From Paenibacillus sp. 453mf (GTDB lineage Bacteria > Bacillota > Bacilli > Paenibacillales > Paenibacillaceae): DNA of 64,000 nucleotides. A model generated the notes under the pieces. It saw only the letters and a program-made list of their open reading frames with translations. It searched no databases and was not told the origin of the DNA. The translations under genes and the position numbers were made by a program. Positions within the stretch are counted from its first letter, which is position 1, and the number at the start of each line of letters is the position of its first letter. Of the stretch, positions 51,986 through 60,785 are shown one piece after another. The DNA is taken from contig NZ_FPAC01000001.1 of NCBI RefSeq assembly GCF_900116105.1, positions 424,862 to 488,861 of the forward strand, read 5' to 3'.

Positions 51986-52189
51986 ATGGAAAAGCTAGTA
52001 CATTCCAGCAGTGAGAAGCTAAGGGGAAACGGGGACTTGCTCACCGTACTTTATGTGCTGCTTCAGTGTATTCATTTCGTTAGCTTTCGCCGGATTCAAG
52101 TGCTGGATTCGTACATTAATCAAATCAAATTAAAGCTGGAGGAACAGCGAAGAATTCACATGCAAGTGAAGAGCAAGGGGGATAAATGA
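51986..52189 (+). CDS. Hypothetical small protein
   Basis: 67 aa, no family recognised. One hydrophobic stretch (LLTVLYVLLQCIHFVSF) and a charged helical tail. Preceded by AGGAGGCAG; its stop overlaps the start of the next gene (ATGA), so the two are coupled. Confidence 0.55.
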   Translation: MEKLVHSSSEKLRGNGDLLTVLYVLLQCIHFVSFRRIQVLDSYINQIKLKLEEQRRIHMQVKSKGDK

Positions 52190-52623
52190 GACAGAGAGGA
52201 ATAATATTTGCTCTAATTTTGTTACTACTTGGTTCAATCATTACCGGCTGTTCCTTTGCAAGTGAACAAGAGAAGGAAGGTCTTGAAGTCAGATCCTTCC
52301 TTCTTATGTTCGGCGGAGGAGCTGACGAAACCGTCGTATCCTATAATTTTCATTTATGGAACTGGAGCGAGGAGCCCGTCAATGTTTCATCTATTGAACC
52401 GGTACTGTCGAAAGCGGCAATGGATTTATTAGAAGGTCAAGGCATCCGTGTTGAGCTGAATGAAACGATAGAGTCGGAAGCTTCCGTGTATATTGAAGGT
52501 CAGTTTAATGTAAACACGGAAGGGATGAACAAGCATCAAATCATTGATGCGGACCTCGACTTTGAAAATTTTAAAATTACAACCGAGCAGGTATTACCAG
52601 TTCATTGGAAAGATGTCCCTTGA
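52186..52623 (+). CDS. Lipoprotein of unknown function
   Basis: 145 aa. Signal peptide with lipobox ITGC (RGIIFALILLLLGSIITGCS). The mature part has beta-rich pattern (VVSYNFHLWNWSEEPVNVSS) that recalls extracellular Ig-like or DUF-type domains. Surface role only inferred. Translationally coupled to the 67-aa ORF. Confidence 0.65.
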   Translation: MRQRGIIFALILLLLGSIITGCSFASEQEKEGLEVRSFLLMFGGGADETVVSYNFHLWNWSEEPVNVSSIEPVLSKAAMDLLEGQGIRVELNETIESEASVYIEGQFNVNTEGMNKHQIIDADLDFENFKITTEQVLPVHWKDVP

Positions 52624-52658
52624 AAAGTAATTTCTGTGAAGGATGGTGAGATCTCACG

Positions 52659-52850
52659 ATGTATATCCATTTCCGATTATTGAATCGATCTGCCTGGCTG
52701 ACCGTGTTATTGGTATTATTCATTCCGGGAAGACAGGCATTTGACGGTAACCAAAGAATAGAAATTGCTGCAATTTATAGCTTACTGCTAGTAATAAAGT
52801 CGATTAGGCAAAAATATAAATCCAAGATTCAGAACCGGATCAATTCATAA
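52659..52850 (+). CDS. Small membrane-associated hypothetical protein
   Basis: 63 aa with one or two hydrophobic segments (AWLTVLLVLFIPG; IAAIYSLLLVIKSI) and a basic C-terminus. RBS GGATGGTGAG before the ATG. Its end overlaps the end of the convergent gene by six bases. No family known. Confidence 0.5.
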   Translation: MYIHFRLLNRSAWLTVLLVLFIPGRQAFDGNQRIEIAAIYSLLLVIKSIRQKYKSKIQNRINS

Positions 52851-53294
52851 ACTTAAAGAGTAAAGATGATCTTGAGTTCGATAACCGATTTTGTTGAATG
52901 GTGAGATCGCTGTTATTTCAAATGCTTCAAACATATGATTATTGACTTGTCTGCTCCATGCTTCGACTACAATACCTTCTTGTATTACATTAAAATCGGA
53001 TTCTGTTCGTTTGACATCACTTATTTGTTCAAAGAACATAGTATTTTTGGTTACTGTTAGCACATCTCCGGTGTCGAGCTTTATAGAATGAAGTACTTTA
53101 TCACCATCAATTATAGAATTTTCCTTAACTATTTCAACAATAGTACCTGTGTAATATTCCTGTTGCTTAGATGGAGATGACCATCCTAGCAAAATATGAG
53201 AACTTAACACGTACCAAATACCAAGCGCCAGCACCAGAACAAGACTACTCGACAGTACAAACCACTTCTTGTTTGTCTTCAACTTATATTTCAT
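52845..53294 (-). CDS. Membrane-anchored hypothetical protein
   Basis: 149 aa: one N-terminal membrane anchor (WFVLSSSLVLVLALGIWYVL) and an extracytoplasmic beta-rich domain (YYTGTIVEIVKENSIIDGDK ... DVLTVTKNTMFFEQ) like small OB-type domains in Bacillales surface proteins. No firm family. RBS GAAAGG on the minus strand. Confidence 0.55.
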   Translation of the reverse strand: MKYKLKTNKKWFVLSSSLVLVLALGIWYVLSSHILLGWSSPSKQQEYYTGTIVEIVKENSIIDGDKVLHSIKLDTGDVLTVTKNTMFFEQISDVKRTESDFNVIQEGIVVEAWSRQVNNHMFEAFEITAISPFNKIGYRTQDHLYSLSL

Positions 53295-53375
53295 CCTTTC
53301 CTAAAGGTACTTACAGTATATAGACACATGACTTCGAAGAAAAGTTAGGAAAAGGAGTACAGGGAGGATGCAGTA

Positions 53376-54008
53376 ATGGACTCTATTCTTGAGAAGCTTA
53401 CCTTAAACATGACAATGACAGGAGATTTAAGATCAGATGTATATCAATTCCTGCTCTCCAATCATTGCCCGAAGACAGCGGAGCATTGTATGGAAGTTGG
53501 AGCAGAGTCACACCGAGTAGCCGGAATAGTTGGCGCTAACCAAGACCAGGCGGAGATTGCAGGCTGGCTGCATGACATCAGTGCGGTTTTTCCAAATAAC
53601 CAAAGAATAAATGCAGCTAGAGAGCTAGATATTAAGATTTTGTCCGAGGAAGAAGCTTTCCCGATGATTATTCATCAGAAGCTCTCTAGGTTGATGGCGG
53701 AACGTATTTTTCAAATTAATGATTTAGAAATACTGGAGGCAGTGGGTTGTCATACGACCTTGAGATCCCATTCTACACAGCTGGATCAGGTATTGTTTGT
53801 AGCAGATAAAATAGTCTGGGATCAGGTGGGCGAACCTCCATCCCTGAAGCAATTGAAGGAGGCATTGGAGATTTCTCTGCCTCAAGCGGCATTTTGCTAT
53901 ATTCAATATTTGTGGGAAAGAAAAGACTCACTTAAGGTCATTCATCCTTGGCTTCGGGAAGCCTACGAGGAACTGAATGCCTGGAATATAGCGATTCTCA
54001 GTTTTTAG
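53376..54008 (+). CDS. HD-domain hydrolase (YqeK-like)
   Basis: 210 aa. HCMEVGAESHRVAGIVG, AGWLHDISAVFP (HD pair) and VGCHTTLRSHSTQLDQVLFVADKI are the ligands of a YqeK/Ap4A-hydrolase-like HD domain. YqeK proteins cleave diadenosine tetraphosphate. Here it is apart from the usual nadD context, so a paralogue is likely. Confidence 0.75.
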   Translation: MDSILEKLTLNMTMTGDLRSDVYQFLLSNHCPKTAEHCMEVGAESHRVAGIVGANQDQAEIAGWLHDISAVFPNNQRINAARELDIKILSEEEAFPMIIHQKLSRLMAERIFQINDLEILEAVGCHTTLRSHSTQLDQVLFVADKIVWDQVGEPPSLKQLKEALEISLPQAAFCYIQYLWERKDSLKVIHPWLREAYEELNAWNIAILSF

Positions 54009-54116
54009 AAGTTGTTTTACTTAAAGAGAAGCACGTAGAAACAAGTCATACAAATCTATGAGCTAGCTTTCATTTTCAAATGAGTATTCTCCTGTTACAT
54101 TAGATACAAGGTACAT

Positions 54117-54695
54117 ATGAAAAAATTGTCGGTGGACGATCATTCAGAAGAAACAAAAGACCAAGACATAAGGGTTGTCGGAATAAGAGGTGGTAGATTG
54201 TATTCTCAAACGAAAGAGCCGCAGCAGCGATTAGCAGACAATGCGGTCAAAATATGGTGGATTAGTGCAGTGATCAGTAATGTTATAGGCTTTGTTATAT
54301 TCGGGGTGTTGTTATTTCTGAATTTTTATTTCTCCTGGTATGCCTGGATCGGCTGGGTTCTCATTGGACTCACAATAATCTTAGTATTGTTCGCCGTCTG
54401 GGATATCTTGATCCGTCCGAAGCTGCTATACGCCCACTGGCGCTATGATGTGTCGGAGCAGTTTCTACAGATGAAGTTTGGTACACTGACCGAGGTGCAT
54501 CAGCTGATTCCCATGACCAAGATTCAATCGGTTGCTACCCGACAGGGACCGCTGCTTCGCAAATACAAGTTGTATGCATTATCGGTGGATACGATGGGAT
54601 CTTCACACAGCATTCCCATACTACCTGAGCAGGTTGCACTGGACCTGAGAGATCAAATCGCTTATTACGCCAAAATAAAAGAGGTGGATGAATGA
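54117..54695 (+). CDS. PH-domain membrane protein, YdbS-like
   Basis: 192 aa. Two membrane segments (VISNVIGFVIFGVLLFLNFY; WIGWVLIGLTIILVLFAVWD) followed by a bPH2 domain: WRYDVSEQFLQMKFGTLTEV and LIPMTKIQSVATRQGPLLRK. It overlaps the next gene by four bases (ATGA), as ydbS and ydbT do in Bacillus. Those are linked to protection against bacterial antibiotics; inference for this pair. Confidence 0.82.
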   Translation: MKKLSVDDHSEETKDQDIRVVGIRGGRLYSQTKEPQQRLADNAVKIWWISAVISNVIGFVIFGVLLFLNFYFSWYAWIGWVLIGLTIILVLFAVWDILIRPKLLYAHWRYDVSEQFLQMKFGTLTEVHQLIPMTKIQSVATRQGPLLRKYKLYALSVDTMGSSHSIPILPEQVALDLRDQIAYYAKIKEVDE

Positions 54696-56302
54696 CCGAA
54701 GATCAACGCTATCATCCACTGTTAATTTTGTTTGAAGTATGGAAGCTGATCAAAAATACGTTCTCGGTCATTATCCTGTTATTCGTTATCCAAATGGGTT
54801 CCGAAGCCAAGTGGGTAATCTACGGAAGATGGATATTTTATCTTGTTATCGTTGTCTCGCTTATTACCATCGTGTGGCGATGGATCACGGAGCGTTATCG
54901 CCTCGATGATACCTCCTTTTATCTTGAACAAGGGGTATTCGTTAAATCCAAGCGAACGATTCCATTTAGAAAGATCCAGAATGTGAATCGGCATGCAACT
55001 TTGTTTCATCGGATCTTTAAGGTGACCTCCATCAGGTTCGAGACAGGGATGACGGGTGACGAAGCGGCTGTAGAGTTTCATGTGATTTCTCGTGCTGAAG
55101 CAGATCGCTTGGAGAAGTACATCGCTGACCAAGTAAATAAAGAACGTGTTGCTTCTGCTATGAACTCCAAGAACACGATGAACGAAACGGAGACTGTCCC
55201 AAGCGATGCAAGCGAGATAGATTTGGAAGCAGATCAGGCAGCAGAAGCCTCATTTGATAAGGTCGAAGACACTGCCTTTAATGGTACCTCTGAACAAACT
55301 CCTGAAGTACAGCAGCGCACGCTTCATTTCAAGCCGACCAAGAAGGAGGTATTAAAAGCTTCCTTTACCTCACTTAGCTTCCTGGTGCTTATTCCCATTG
55401 TGGGGACGCTGTATTCTAATGTGCAGGAATTTATCGATATCGAGGAGCAGGCCGAGGGTATACTGTCTACGGTGTTGTCCTCTTGGTGGATGACCACATT
55501 AGTGATCGCCGGAATCATCGTGCTGGCTGTCATGCTTGGGATCGTGACTACATTCCTCAAGTATGGAAATTTTGAGATTTCTTCAGATGAAGAGCGGATA
55601 TATATTGCCAAAGGGATTATGGAGCAAACGGCGTTTTCCATCGCAAAAGAAAAGGTACAGGCGATTGAAATCACGCAGTCCTTTATCAAGAGGCTGCTCG
55701 GACTTGCAGAGGTCAAGCTGGTCACGGCAGGCAGTGTCGGGGAAGCGGAGCATGAAGTAAACAGCCTGTATCCTTTTTTACCGGTAAGTAAAGTTCACTC
55801 CATTATCCCAGAGATGCTGCCGGCCTACGAAGTAACGCTCGAAATGCAGCGTTTGCCTCGTACATCATTAGGGCTGCGTCTTGTGAGGCCAAGCTGGATC
55901 TGGATCATTGCTACGGCGCTGCTTGTTTATTTTAGGCCGAATCTATTTGGCTGGAATGAAGCTTGGTGGGTACTATCCGCTAGCTTGCTTGTCTGTGTAG
56001 TGGTATGGAGAGTGCTGGATTATCTCAACTGCAGATACAGCATTGGAGAGCATTTCGTTCAATTCAAGAGCGGAGGATTTTCTACAAGTTTGTTTATCTC
56101 CAAAAGAGCCAAGATCATAGAAGTAAAAGTAACACAAGGCATTCTCCAGCGGCGTCTCGATCTGGCTTCGATCCAAACAACCAATCGAGCTAAGCCTGTC
56201 CTTCATCACAAAGCTCAAGATGTGCCTGTGGAAGCCGCAGATCACTTTTACATGTGGTATATGGAACGGACCCAGGATATTTCAACACTTCATGAGCGTT
56301 GA
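54692..56302 (+). CDS. PH-domain membrane protein, YdbT-like
   Basis: 536 aa. Three bPH2 repeats: YRLDDTSFYLEQGVFVKSKR with IPFRKIQNVNRHATLF; FEISSDEERIYIAKGIMEQ with IAKEKVQAIEITQSFIKRLL; and YSIGEHFVQFKSGGFSTSLF with RAKIIEVKVTQG. About five membrane segments separate them. An acidic insert (residues 160-215) is unusual. It probably works as a complex with the YdbS-like protein. Confidence 0.82.
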   Translation: MTEDQRYHPLLILFEVWKLIKNTFSVIILLFVIQMGSEAKWVIYGRWIFYLVIVVSLITIVWRWITERYRLDDTSFYLEQGVFVKSKRTIPFRKIQNVNRHATLFHRIFKVTSIRFETGMTGDEAAVEFHVISRAEADRLEKYIADQVNKERVASAMNSKNTMNETETVPSDASEIDLEADQAAEASFDKVEDTAFNGTSEQTPEVQQRTLHFKPTKKEVLKASFTSLSFLVLIPIVGTLYSNVQEFIDIEEQAEGILSTVLSSWWMTTLVIAGIIVLAVMLGIVTTFLKYGNFEISSDEERIYIAKGIMEQTAFSIAKEKVQAIEITQSFIKRLLGLAEVKLVTAGSVGEAEHEVNSLYPFLPVSKVHSIIPEMLPAYEVTLEMQRLPRTSLGLRLVRPSWIWIIATALLVYFRPNLFGWNEAWWVLSASLLVCVVVWRVLDYLNCRYSIGEHFVQFKSGGFSTSLFISKRAKIIEVKVTQGILQRRLDLASIQTTNRAKPVLHHKAQDVPVEAADHFYMWYMERTQDISTLHER

Positions 56303-56341
56303 ATAACAAGTACAATAACAATAGCGGATATTTTTAAAAAA

Positions 56342-56387
56342 TAGCTCAGCCTATATTCCACGTGGTTTACGGCTGGGTTATTTTTAT
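56342..56387 (+). terminator. Terminator after the YdbT-like gene
   Basis: CTCAGCC (56345-56351) pairs with GGCTGGG (56371-56377), followed by TTATTTTTATTT. Confidence 0.65.
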
Positions 56388-56411
56388 TTATTGAAGGGAG
56401 CTGGTGCTTTC

Positions 56412-56775
56412 ATGGATTCACTATGTTATCCTATAGGTCAATTTGTACCCACTGGGCCTGAATGCCTATATTCGTTTTAAACGCGCACTTACCGAGGATG
56501 TGCCGATCGCAAGCTCTTACAAGGAAGACCGATGGGCGGATCTTGAAGATTATAGGGGAATTGCGGTTGATGAGTCCATAACTTTGCTTGCCATCTTACA
56601 CAAGCGATTCTATGTTCTCGTAAGCAGCCTGTCAGATGAAGATTTTTGCCGGAAGCTCCGAACCGAAGTGCTGGGAACGATCACACTATACACGGCACTG
56701 CAAAGATTCATTTGGCATAATAAACATCACTCCGCTCAAATTGAAGCATTATTATCTCGCAAAGGGTGGCTGTGA
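56412..56775 (+). pseudogene. DinB-like bacillithiol transferase (YfiT type) with internal deletion
   Basis: ATG 56412 reads DSLCYPIGQFVPTGPECLYS, the N-terminal YfiT signature (RYPIGEFxPP), and soon stops. In another frame from about 56450 the C-terminal part follows: SYKEDRWADLEDYRG and RFIWHNKHHSAQIEALLSRK, with the HNxHHxxQI metal helix. The middle of the protein, including the first histidine helix, is deleted. Confidence 0.7.
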
Positions 56776-56808
56776 TTGTTAACTGGCTTAATACTGGGTA
56801 AACACTTG

Positions 56809-57435
56809 CTATGAGGACAATTCAATCTCGATCAATTCAACGCCTGCAGGAAAGGTAGACTTGATCTTCGATATATTAGAGAAGCATGGATCATTAGATA
56901 GGACAGAGAGAAAATCACCGTCGTATCCCGGCCAGAAGATCGTTTTGGCTTTCGCCATATCAATGACAATCGTATCCTGGCTCAGATTACCCCTCCGATT
57001 TGCCACAGATTTTGCCTCAATGGTAAAGGGAAACTCGTTCGTGCCAATCGACCAGACTACCAGTTCATTGCAGCTTGCCATATGTAGAAGTAGCGGCAGT
57101 GCGCTGGCAAGCTGTCCCTTGTTTGTAATATGCAATAAAGAAAACCTTGTATTAAGCACCACGTGTTCTAACGAATGCTGCGTACACAGCTGTGTGAGAT
57201 CCTCCTGCCAGATAGATGAGACATTCAGACAGAAGCAGATCGGATAAGTATTCAGGTTGTTCATCCATTCCAATAATAGCGGAGCACTGGATTCATAGAA
57301 GTAGACAGAGTCCGTACTTATGAAATCCATAATATACGGAGCATGCTCCTGATTAAATGTAAACGGGAAATAACCGTCCGGATTAGGCAGATCAGCATAA
57401 TATGTTGGGGGTAAATAAGCAAATTCAAGCTGCAT
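56809..57435 (-). CDS. Hypothetical protein
   Basis: 208 aa, soluble, acidic. No known motif. AYLPPTYYADLPNPDGYFPF at the start; FWPGYDGDFLSVLSND at the end. RBS GAAGGTGTCTCC on the minus strand is partial. Function unknown. Confidence 0.55.
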   Translation of the reverse strand: MQLEFAYLPPTYYADLPNPDGYFPFTFNQEHAPYIMDFISTDSVYFYESSAPLLLEWMNNLNTYPICFCLNVSSIWQEDLTQLCTQHSLEHVVLNTRFSLLHITNKGQLASALPLLLHMASCNELVVWSIGTNEFPFTIEAKSVANRRGNLSQDTIVIDMAKAKTIFWPGYDGDFLSVLSNDPCFSNISKIKSTFPAGVELIEIELSS

Positions 57436-57656
57436 GGAGACACCTTCTTCTATATCGTGAGTTCTAAATGTACAAGTGTAGCAAAGATGGCTGAGAAAAG
57501 AACTTTTTTTCTTACTAAACTTGAGGTGAAATGTTATACTTATTCAGTCGATGAACCAATGCAAGTATGCAATCATGAAGATTCATGCAAGCCAAGCTAA
57601 ATGAGCAGACTGTGTAAGCTCTTAACTTGTTAATACAATAAACTTCAATGAGTTGA

Positions 57657-57691
57657 ACAGCCATTTCCTTGTGGGACCTGGCTGTTTTTTT
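57657..57691 (+). terminator. Leader terminator before the MBL-fold gene
   Basis: ACAGCCA (57657-57663) pairs with TGGCTGT (57679-57685), then seven T, 73 bases before the start of the MBL gene. TATACT at 57535-57540 could be a -10 box. 57541-57656 could be a regulatory leader, but no known riboswitch is recognised. Confidence 0.6.
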
Positions 57692-57764
57692 ATCCTGCCA
57701 TTTGCAATGTGCAGGATGTTGGACGAGTGATGTTCATGTTTATTTTTTGAAGGAGGCTTCTACG

Positions 57765-58547
57765 ATGATTAAGGATGAATGGTTTACGGTACAGGGAATC
57801 GACAATCGCACCTACGCAATCAGTGAATATGGACATTGGGAGAAGGTGCATTCATTCCTATTGCTGGGGGATGAGCGGGCTGCACTAATTGATACAGGTC
57901 TCGGCATTGATAATATAAGAAGAGTGACAGACCAACTTACAGCCTTGCCTGTGGATGTCATCACGACACATGTCCATACAGATCATATTGGAAGTCATGG
58001 GGAATTTGAACGGATCTACGTCCATCCCGCAGATGAAGATTGGTTAGTCAACGGAATTCAAGGCTTAACCATCGAGCAGATCAGAAAGGATATGAGCAGA
58101 GATATTACATTGCCTACACCACAAACCTTTAGTCCGGATACATATAAACCATTTCAGGGGCGGCCGACAGGTCTGATAGAGGATGGTGATCTCATCGAAC
58201 TAGGTAACAGAAGGATTGTCATATATCATACGCCTGGGCATTCGCCAGGTCACATCTCTATATTTGACGAAAATAGCGGTTATTTGTTTACTGGTGATCT
58301 GCTCTATGATGAAACCCCGGTATATGCTTTTTATCCTTCTACGAGCCCGGTTGATCTAGTTCATTCCTTAGAGAGAATTGCGGAGATCCCTGGCGTCAAG
58401 ATGGTGTATGGTTCTCATAATACATTAGGACTTGACCCTAGTATTTTAGAGGAAGTAAAAAAAGCAGCAACGTATATGAAAGAGAATGATCTCGTTAAAT
58501 TCGGAACCGGAGTACATCAGTTTGGCAGGTTTAGTGTGCAATTTTAA
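57765..58547 (+). CDS. MBL-fold metallo-hydrolase
   Basis: 260 aa from ATG 57765 (GAAGGAGGCTTCTACG). Zn motifs: THVHTDHIGSHGEF (HxHxDH), HTPGHSPGH and FTGDLLYDE. The arrangement is that of the glyoxalase II/quorum lactonase group. ORF extension to 57669 is not protein-like. The next gene's RBS follows the stop at once. Confidence 0.87.
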   Translation: MIKDEWFTVQGIDNRTYAISEYGHWEKVHSFLLLGDERAALIDTGLGIDNIRRVTDQLTALPVDVITTHVHTDHIGSHGEFERIYVHPADEDWLVNGIQGLTIEQIRKDMSRDITLPTPQTFSPDTYKPFQGRPTGLIEDGDLIELGNRRIVIYHTPGHSPGHISIFDENSGYLFTGDLLYDETPVYAFYPSTSPVDLVHSLERIAEIPGVKMVYGSHNTLGLDPSILEEVKKAATYMKENDLVKFGTGVHQFGRFSVQF

Positions 58548-58564
58548 AAAAAGGAGGTGAAACC

Positions 58565-59041
58565 ATTTCTATTGTAAATAAAGTCAAGCAATATAAAAAA
58601 TATTTTATCTCTGCCTGCCTTGCCTTCGTTATCCTTGGTCTTGTTTGGTATCATCTCGGTACTCCGTTCGAACGAACATTTAATAGCGTAATTTATTCCA
58701 CAGAAGATTCATATGAGCAGAAGACGACGATACATATAGTAGGTGAGAGGTATAAACGGCTCTCGGGCAAACATCGAATTGTAGGCAATGTAACGGTAGA
58801 TCAGGAGTTGACTTATCGCATTGCGGCTGACTTAAATGCTCGGGAATATGTTCATCATATTGTTCGATGGGGCGAAGATAAAGTGCAACAGACGGCAGGT
58901 TCTATTCACATTTCAAAGGATTTCAGTTCAATATGGATAAAATCCGATGATTTTGATACCAGATACAGTATAATGGATGGATATGCATTGGGGCCAACTG
59001 AAGCGTGGAAGAGGTTCGAAAGTACAATACTAAGTGATTAA
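58565..59041 (+). CDS. Membrane-anchored hypothetical protein with probable ATT start
   Basis: 158 aa. The frame is open from before 58565 to 59041; the strong RBS AAGGAGGTGA (58551-58560) lies seven bases before ATT 58565, and no ATG, GTG or TTG follows until 58808. The N-terminus then reads SIVNKVKQYKKYFISACLAF, one membrane anchor (to VILGLVWYHLG), followed by an extracytoplasmic domain (RIVGNVTVDQELTYRIAADL). ATT starts are known but rare. It begins 18 bases after the MBL gene. Confidence 0.65.
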   Translation: MSIVNKVKQYKKYFISACLAFVILGLVWYHLGTPFERTFNSVIYSTEDSYEQKTTIHIVGERYKRLSGKHRIVGNVTVDQELTYRIAADLNAREYVHHIVRWGEDKVQQTAGSIHISKDFSSIWIKSDDFDTRYSIMDGYALGPTEAWKRFESTILSD

Positions 59042-59076
59042 GAATAACAACAGGCACCATGAGTAGGGGGATAGAC

Positions 59077-59262
59077 ATGAATATTATAATTACAATAATT
59101 GGGCTCTTGATTATGTACTTTATGATTAAGCTCGCAATTGATGATTCCAAGAACACCCGATATAATAAGCTGATCTTAAGAGAACTAAGAGAGATGAATG
59201 AATATCTGAGAAAAAGGGATGAAGAACTGCGTACACCGCGCCAAGACTCAATAGATCAATGA
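59077..59262 (+). CDS. Small single-pass membrane protein
   Basis: 61 aa from ATG 59077 (TAGGGGGATAGAC). One membrane segment (NIIITIIGLLIMYFMIKLAI), then a coiled-coil-like charged tail (LILRELREMNEYLRKRDEEL). Unknown family. Confidence 0.6.
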   Translation: MNIIITIIGLLIMYFMIKLAIDDSKNTRYNKLILRELREMNEYLRKRDEELRTPRQDSIDQ

Positions 59263-59404
59263 TAACAAATGCCGGGCAGATTTGTTTCGCGGCAGCTTTC
59301 TATTAAAAGCTGGTGCAAATCAGAGATAATGGAGTATCATAATAGGGATTGCCGAAGACAAGCTGTCATCGGACCGAATACTGAATAGGCAAGAGGAGTA
59401 TTAG

Positions 59405-59905
59405 ATGAAAATTAATATAGACTTTACAAAAGACGATTATTGGAAGCTCAACAAATATGTGATGTTTCATATGCCTCAGTTCAAGAATATGATCCTTCTG
59501 GTTATGATCCTATTGCCAATCCTGATGTGTACTGCACTAAAGGTGCTCGGCAGGTCTTGGGAGGTATCAATTATACTTGGACTGCTAATTGGCATACTTG
59601 CAGATTTATATCTCGTCTTTTCTGTGAAGTTTAAAGTACAGCGACATGTAAAGACAAACAAAGGCCTTATCGGTGAGCATACGATTGAAATAAATGAGCA
59701 GGGCTTTACGGAGACAACATCAATTAACCAAACGAATTACCCATGGAGCAAGGTAGCGCATCTTCGTGAAGATACTCAATACTTTTATGTTTTTGTGAAT
59801 GACACACAGGGCATTGGTGTTCCGAAACGGGGATTTGCTAACACTGCGCAGCAAACTGAATTTAGACAATTCGTGGAGAAGTACGCCAATCGTCGTTGGG
59901 GATAA
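59405..59905 (+). CDS. YcxB-like membrane protein
   Basis: 166 aa. Two membrane segments (NMILLVMILLPILMCTALKV; SIILGLLIGILADLYLVFSV), then the YcxB-like domain: HTIEINEQGFTETTSINQTN and YPWSKVAHLREDTQYFYVFV. RBS AAGAGGAG. Function unknown. Confidence 0.75.
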   Translation: MKINIDFTKDDYWKLNKYVMFHMPQFKNMILLVMILLPILMCTALKVLGRSWEVSIILGLLIGILADLYLVFSVKFKVQRHVKTNKGLIGEHTIEINEQGFTETTSINQTNYPWSKVAHLREDTQYFYVFVNDTQGIGVPKRGFANTAQQTEFRQFVEKYANRRWG

Positions 59906-60056
59906 CGGCTATGGGTTTATAATTTGAGAAAAGCTCCTCTGAATTCGGATGAAGCTTTTTTAATTCCAACGAAACTTATTCCCCTTCGTTTCGTTATATA
60001 AATATTAATCATTCTGAATACAATCTAGAAGATACACACGAAATGGAGTGAATGTC

Positions 60057-60458
60057 ATGGTAAATGAACCGGCTGGGTTTTGGATTCGTTTTGGTGCTAC
60101 TTTGCTGGATGCGATTATAATCGGTATCCCTTTGGCAATTGTGACCTCTTTCATAGTTGGGAACGTAGAGGAGAATTGGCTGAATAATACGCTTAGCTTT
60201 TTGTACACCTTGCTTATGCCTGTATTCTGGGGCGGACGTACAGTAGGCAAATACATTTGCGGTATTAAAATTCGTAAGGTATCTAACGAAGGGCCTCCCG
60301 GAATTGGCACCATGCTGCTGCGCGACGTCGTTGCCGGTCTGGTTTATGCGATCACGTTTGGAATTGGAATAATTATCAGTGCACTAATGATAGCGATCAG
60401 GGAGGATAAACGCTCAATCCATGATTTTATCGCAGGTACGGAAGTCGTACGAACATAA
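60057..60458 (+). CDS. RDD-family membrane protein
   Basis: 133 aa. GFWIRFGATLLDAIIIGIPL carries the RDD pattern (R..A..iD); FWGGRTVGKYICGIKIRK and LLRDVVAGLVYAITFGIGII complete it; EDKRSIHDFIAGTEVV is the C-terminal motif. It may transport ions or act as a chaperone; unspecified. RBS AATGGAGTGAATGTC. Confidence 0.85.
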   Translation: MVNEPAGFWIRFGATLLDAIIIGIPLAIVTSFIVGNVEENWLNNTLSFLYTLLMPVFWGGRTVGKYICGIKIRKVSNEGPPGIGTMLLRDVVAGLVYAITFGIGIIISALMIAIREDKRSIHDFIAGTEVVRT

Positions 60459-60559
60459 AAAAATGGTATGGCTGCTCAATACGCTAAGAGTATCGTATTA
60501 AGAACTCTACAGGCGGGTTGGGCTTTTTTTTCACAACTCTTTGTATATAACAAGCGTCC

Positions 60560-60758
60560 ATCTTTATATCATCATTTGGAGGACAGAATACTGCTTACGA
60601 AATTCCGGAAGATATTTATGCAGAATTAATAGCTTCATGCTGGAGCACTATCTCACCTGTCCTTCCACTCAGCACATCATGGTTGGGACGATCACCCTAA
60701 ATATGCTGGGAAAACCGTTGATGCAATGGTCAGAGCTGAAGGACCCGGTCATTTTTTA
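60560..60758 (+). pseudogene. Frameshifted remnant, unknown family
   Basis: Coherent peptides occur in three frames: AYEIPEDIYAELIASCW, EHYLTCPSTQH and HGWDDHPKYAGKTVDAMVRA followed by EGPGHFLG. They look like successive parts of one protein broken by two indels. No family recognised; no start. Between 60459 and 60540 a hairpin AATACG/CGTATT follows the RDD gene and a T-run stands at 60527-60534. Confidence 0.4.
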
Positions 60759-60785
60759 GGCTAAGCGAGGAAGGAGGAAACAGCT

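Noticed and set aside
57600..57691. T-box leader before the MBL gene (GTGGGACCTGG)
   Set aside because: The T-box core AGGGTGGNACCGCG is not present and the gene is not an amino-acid-related one.
60541..60759. 72-aa ORF after the RDD gene as a real protein
   Set aside because: The coherent peptides lie in three frames around it, so it is better explained as a decayed gene.
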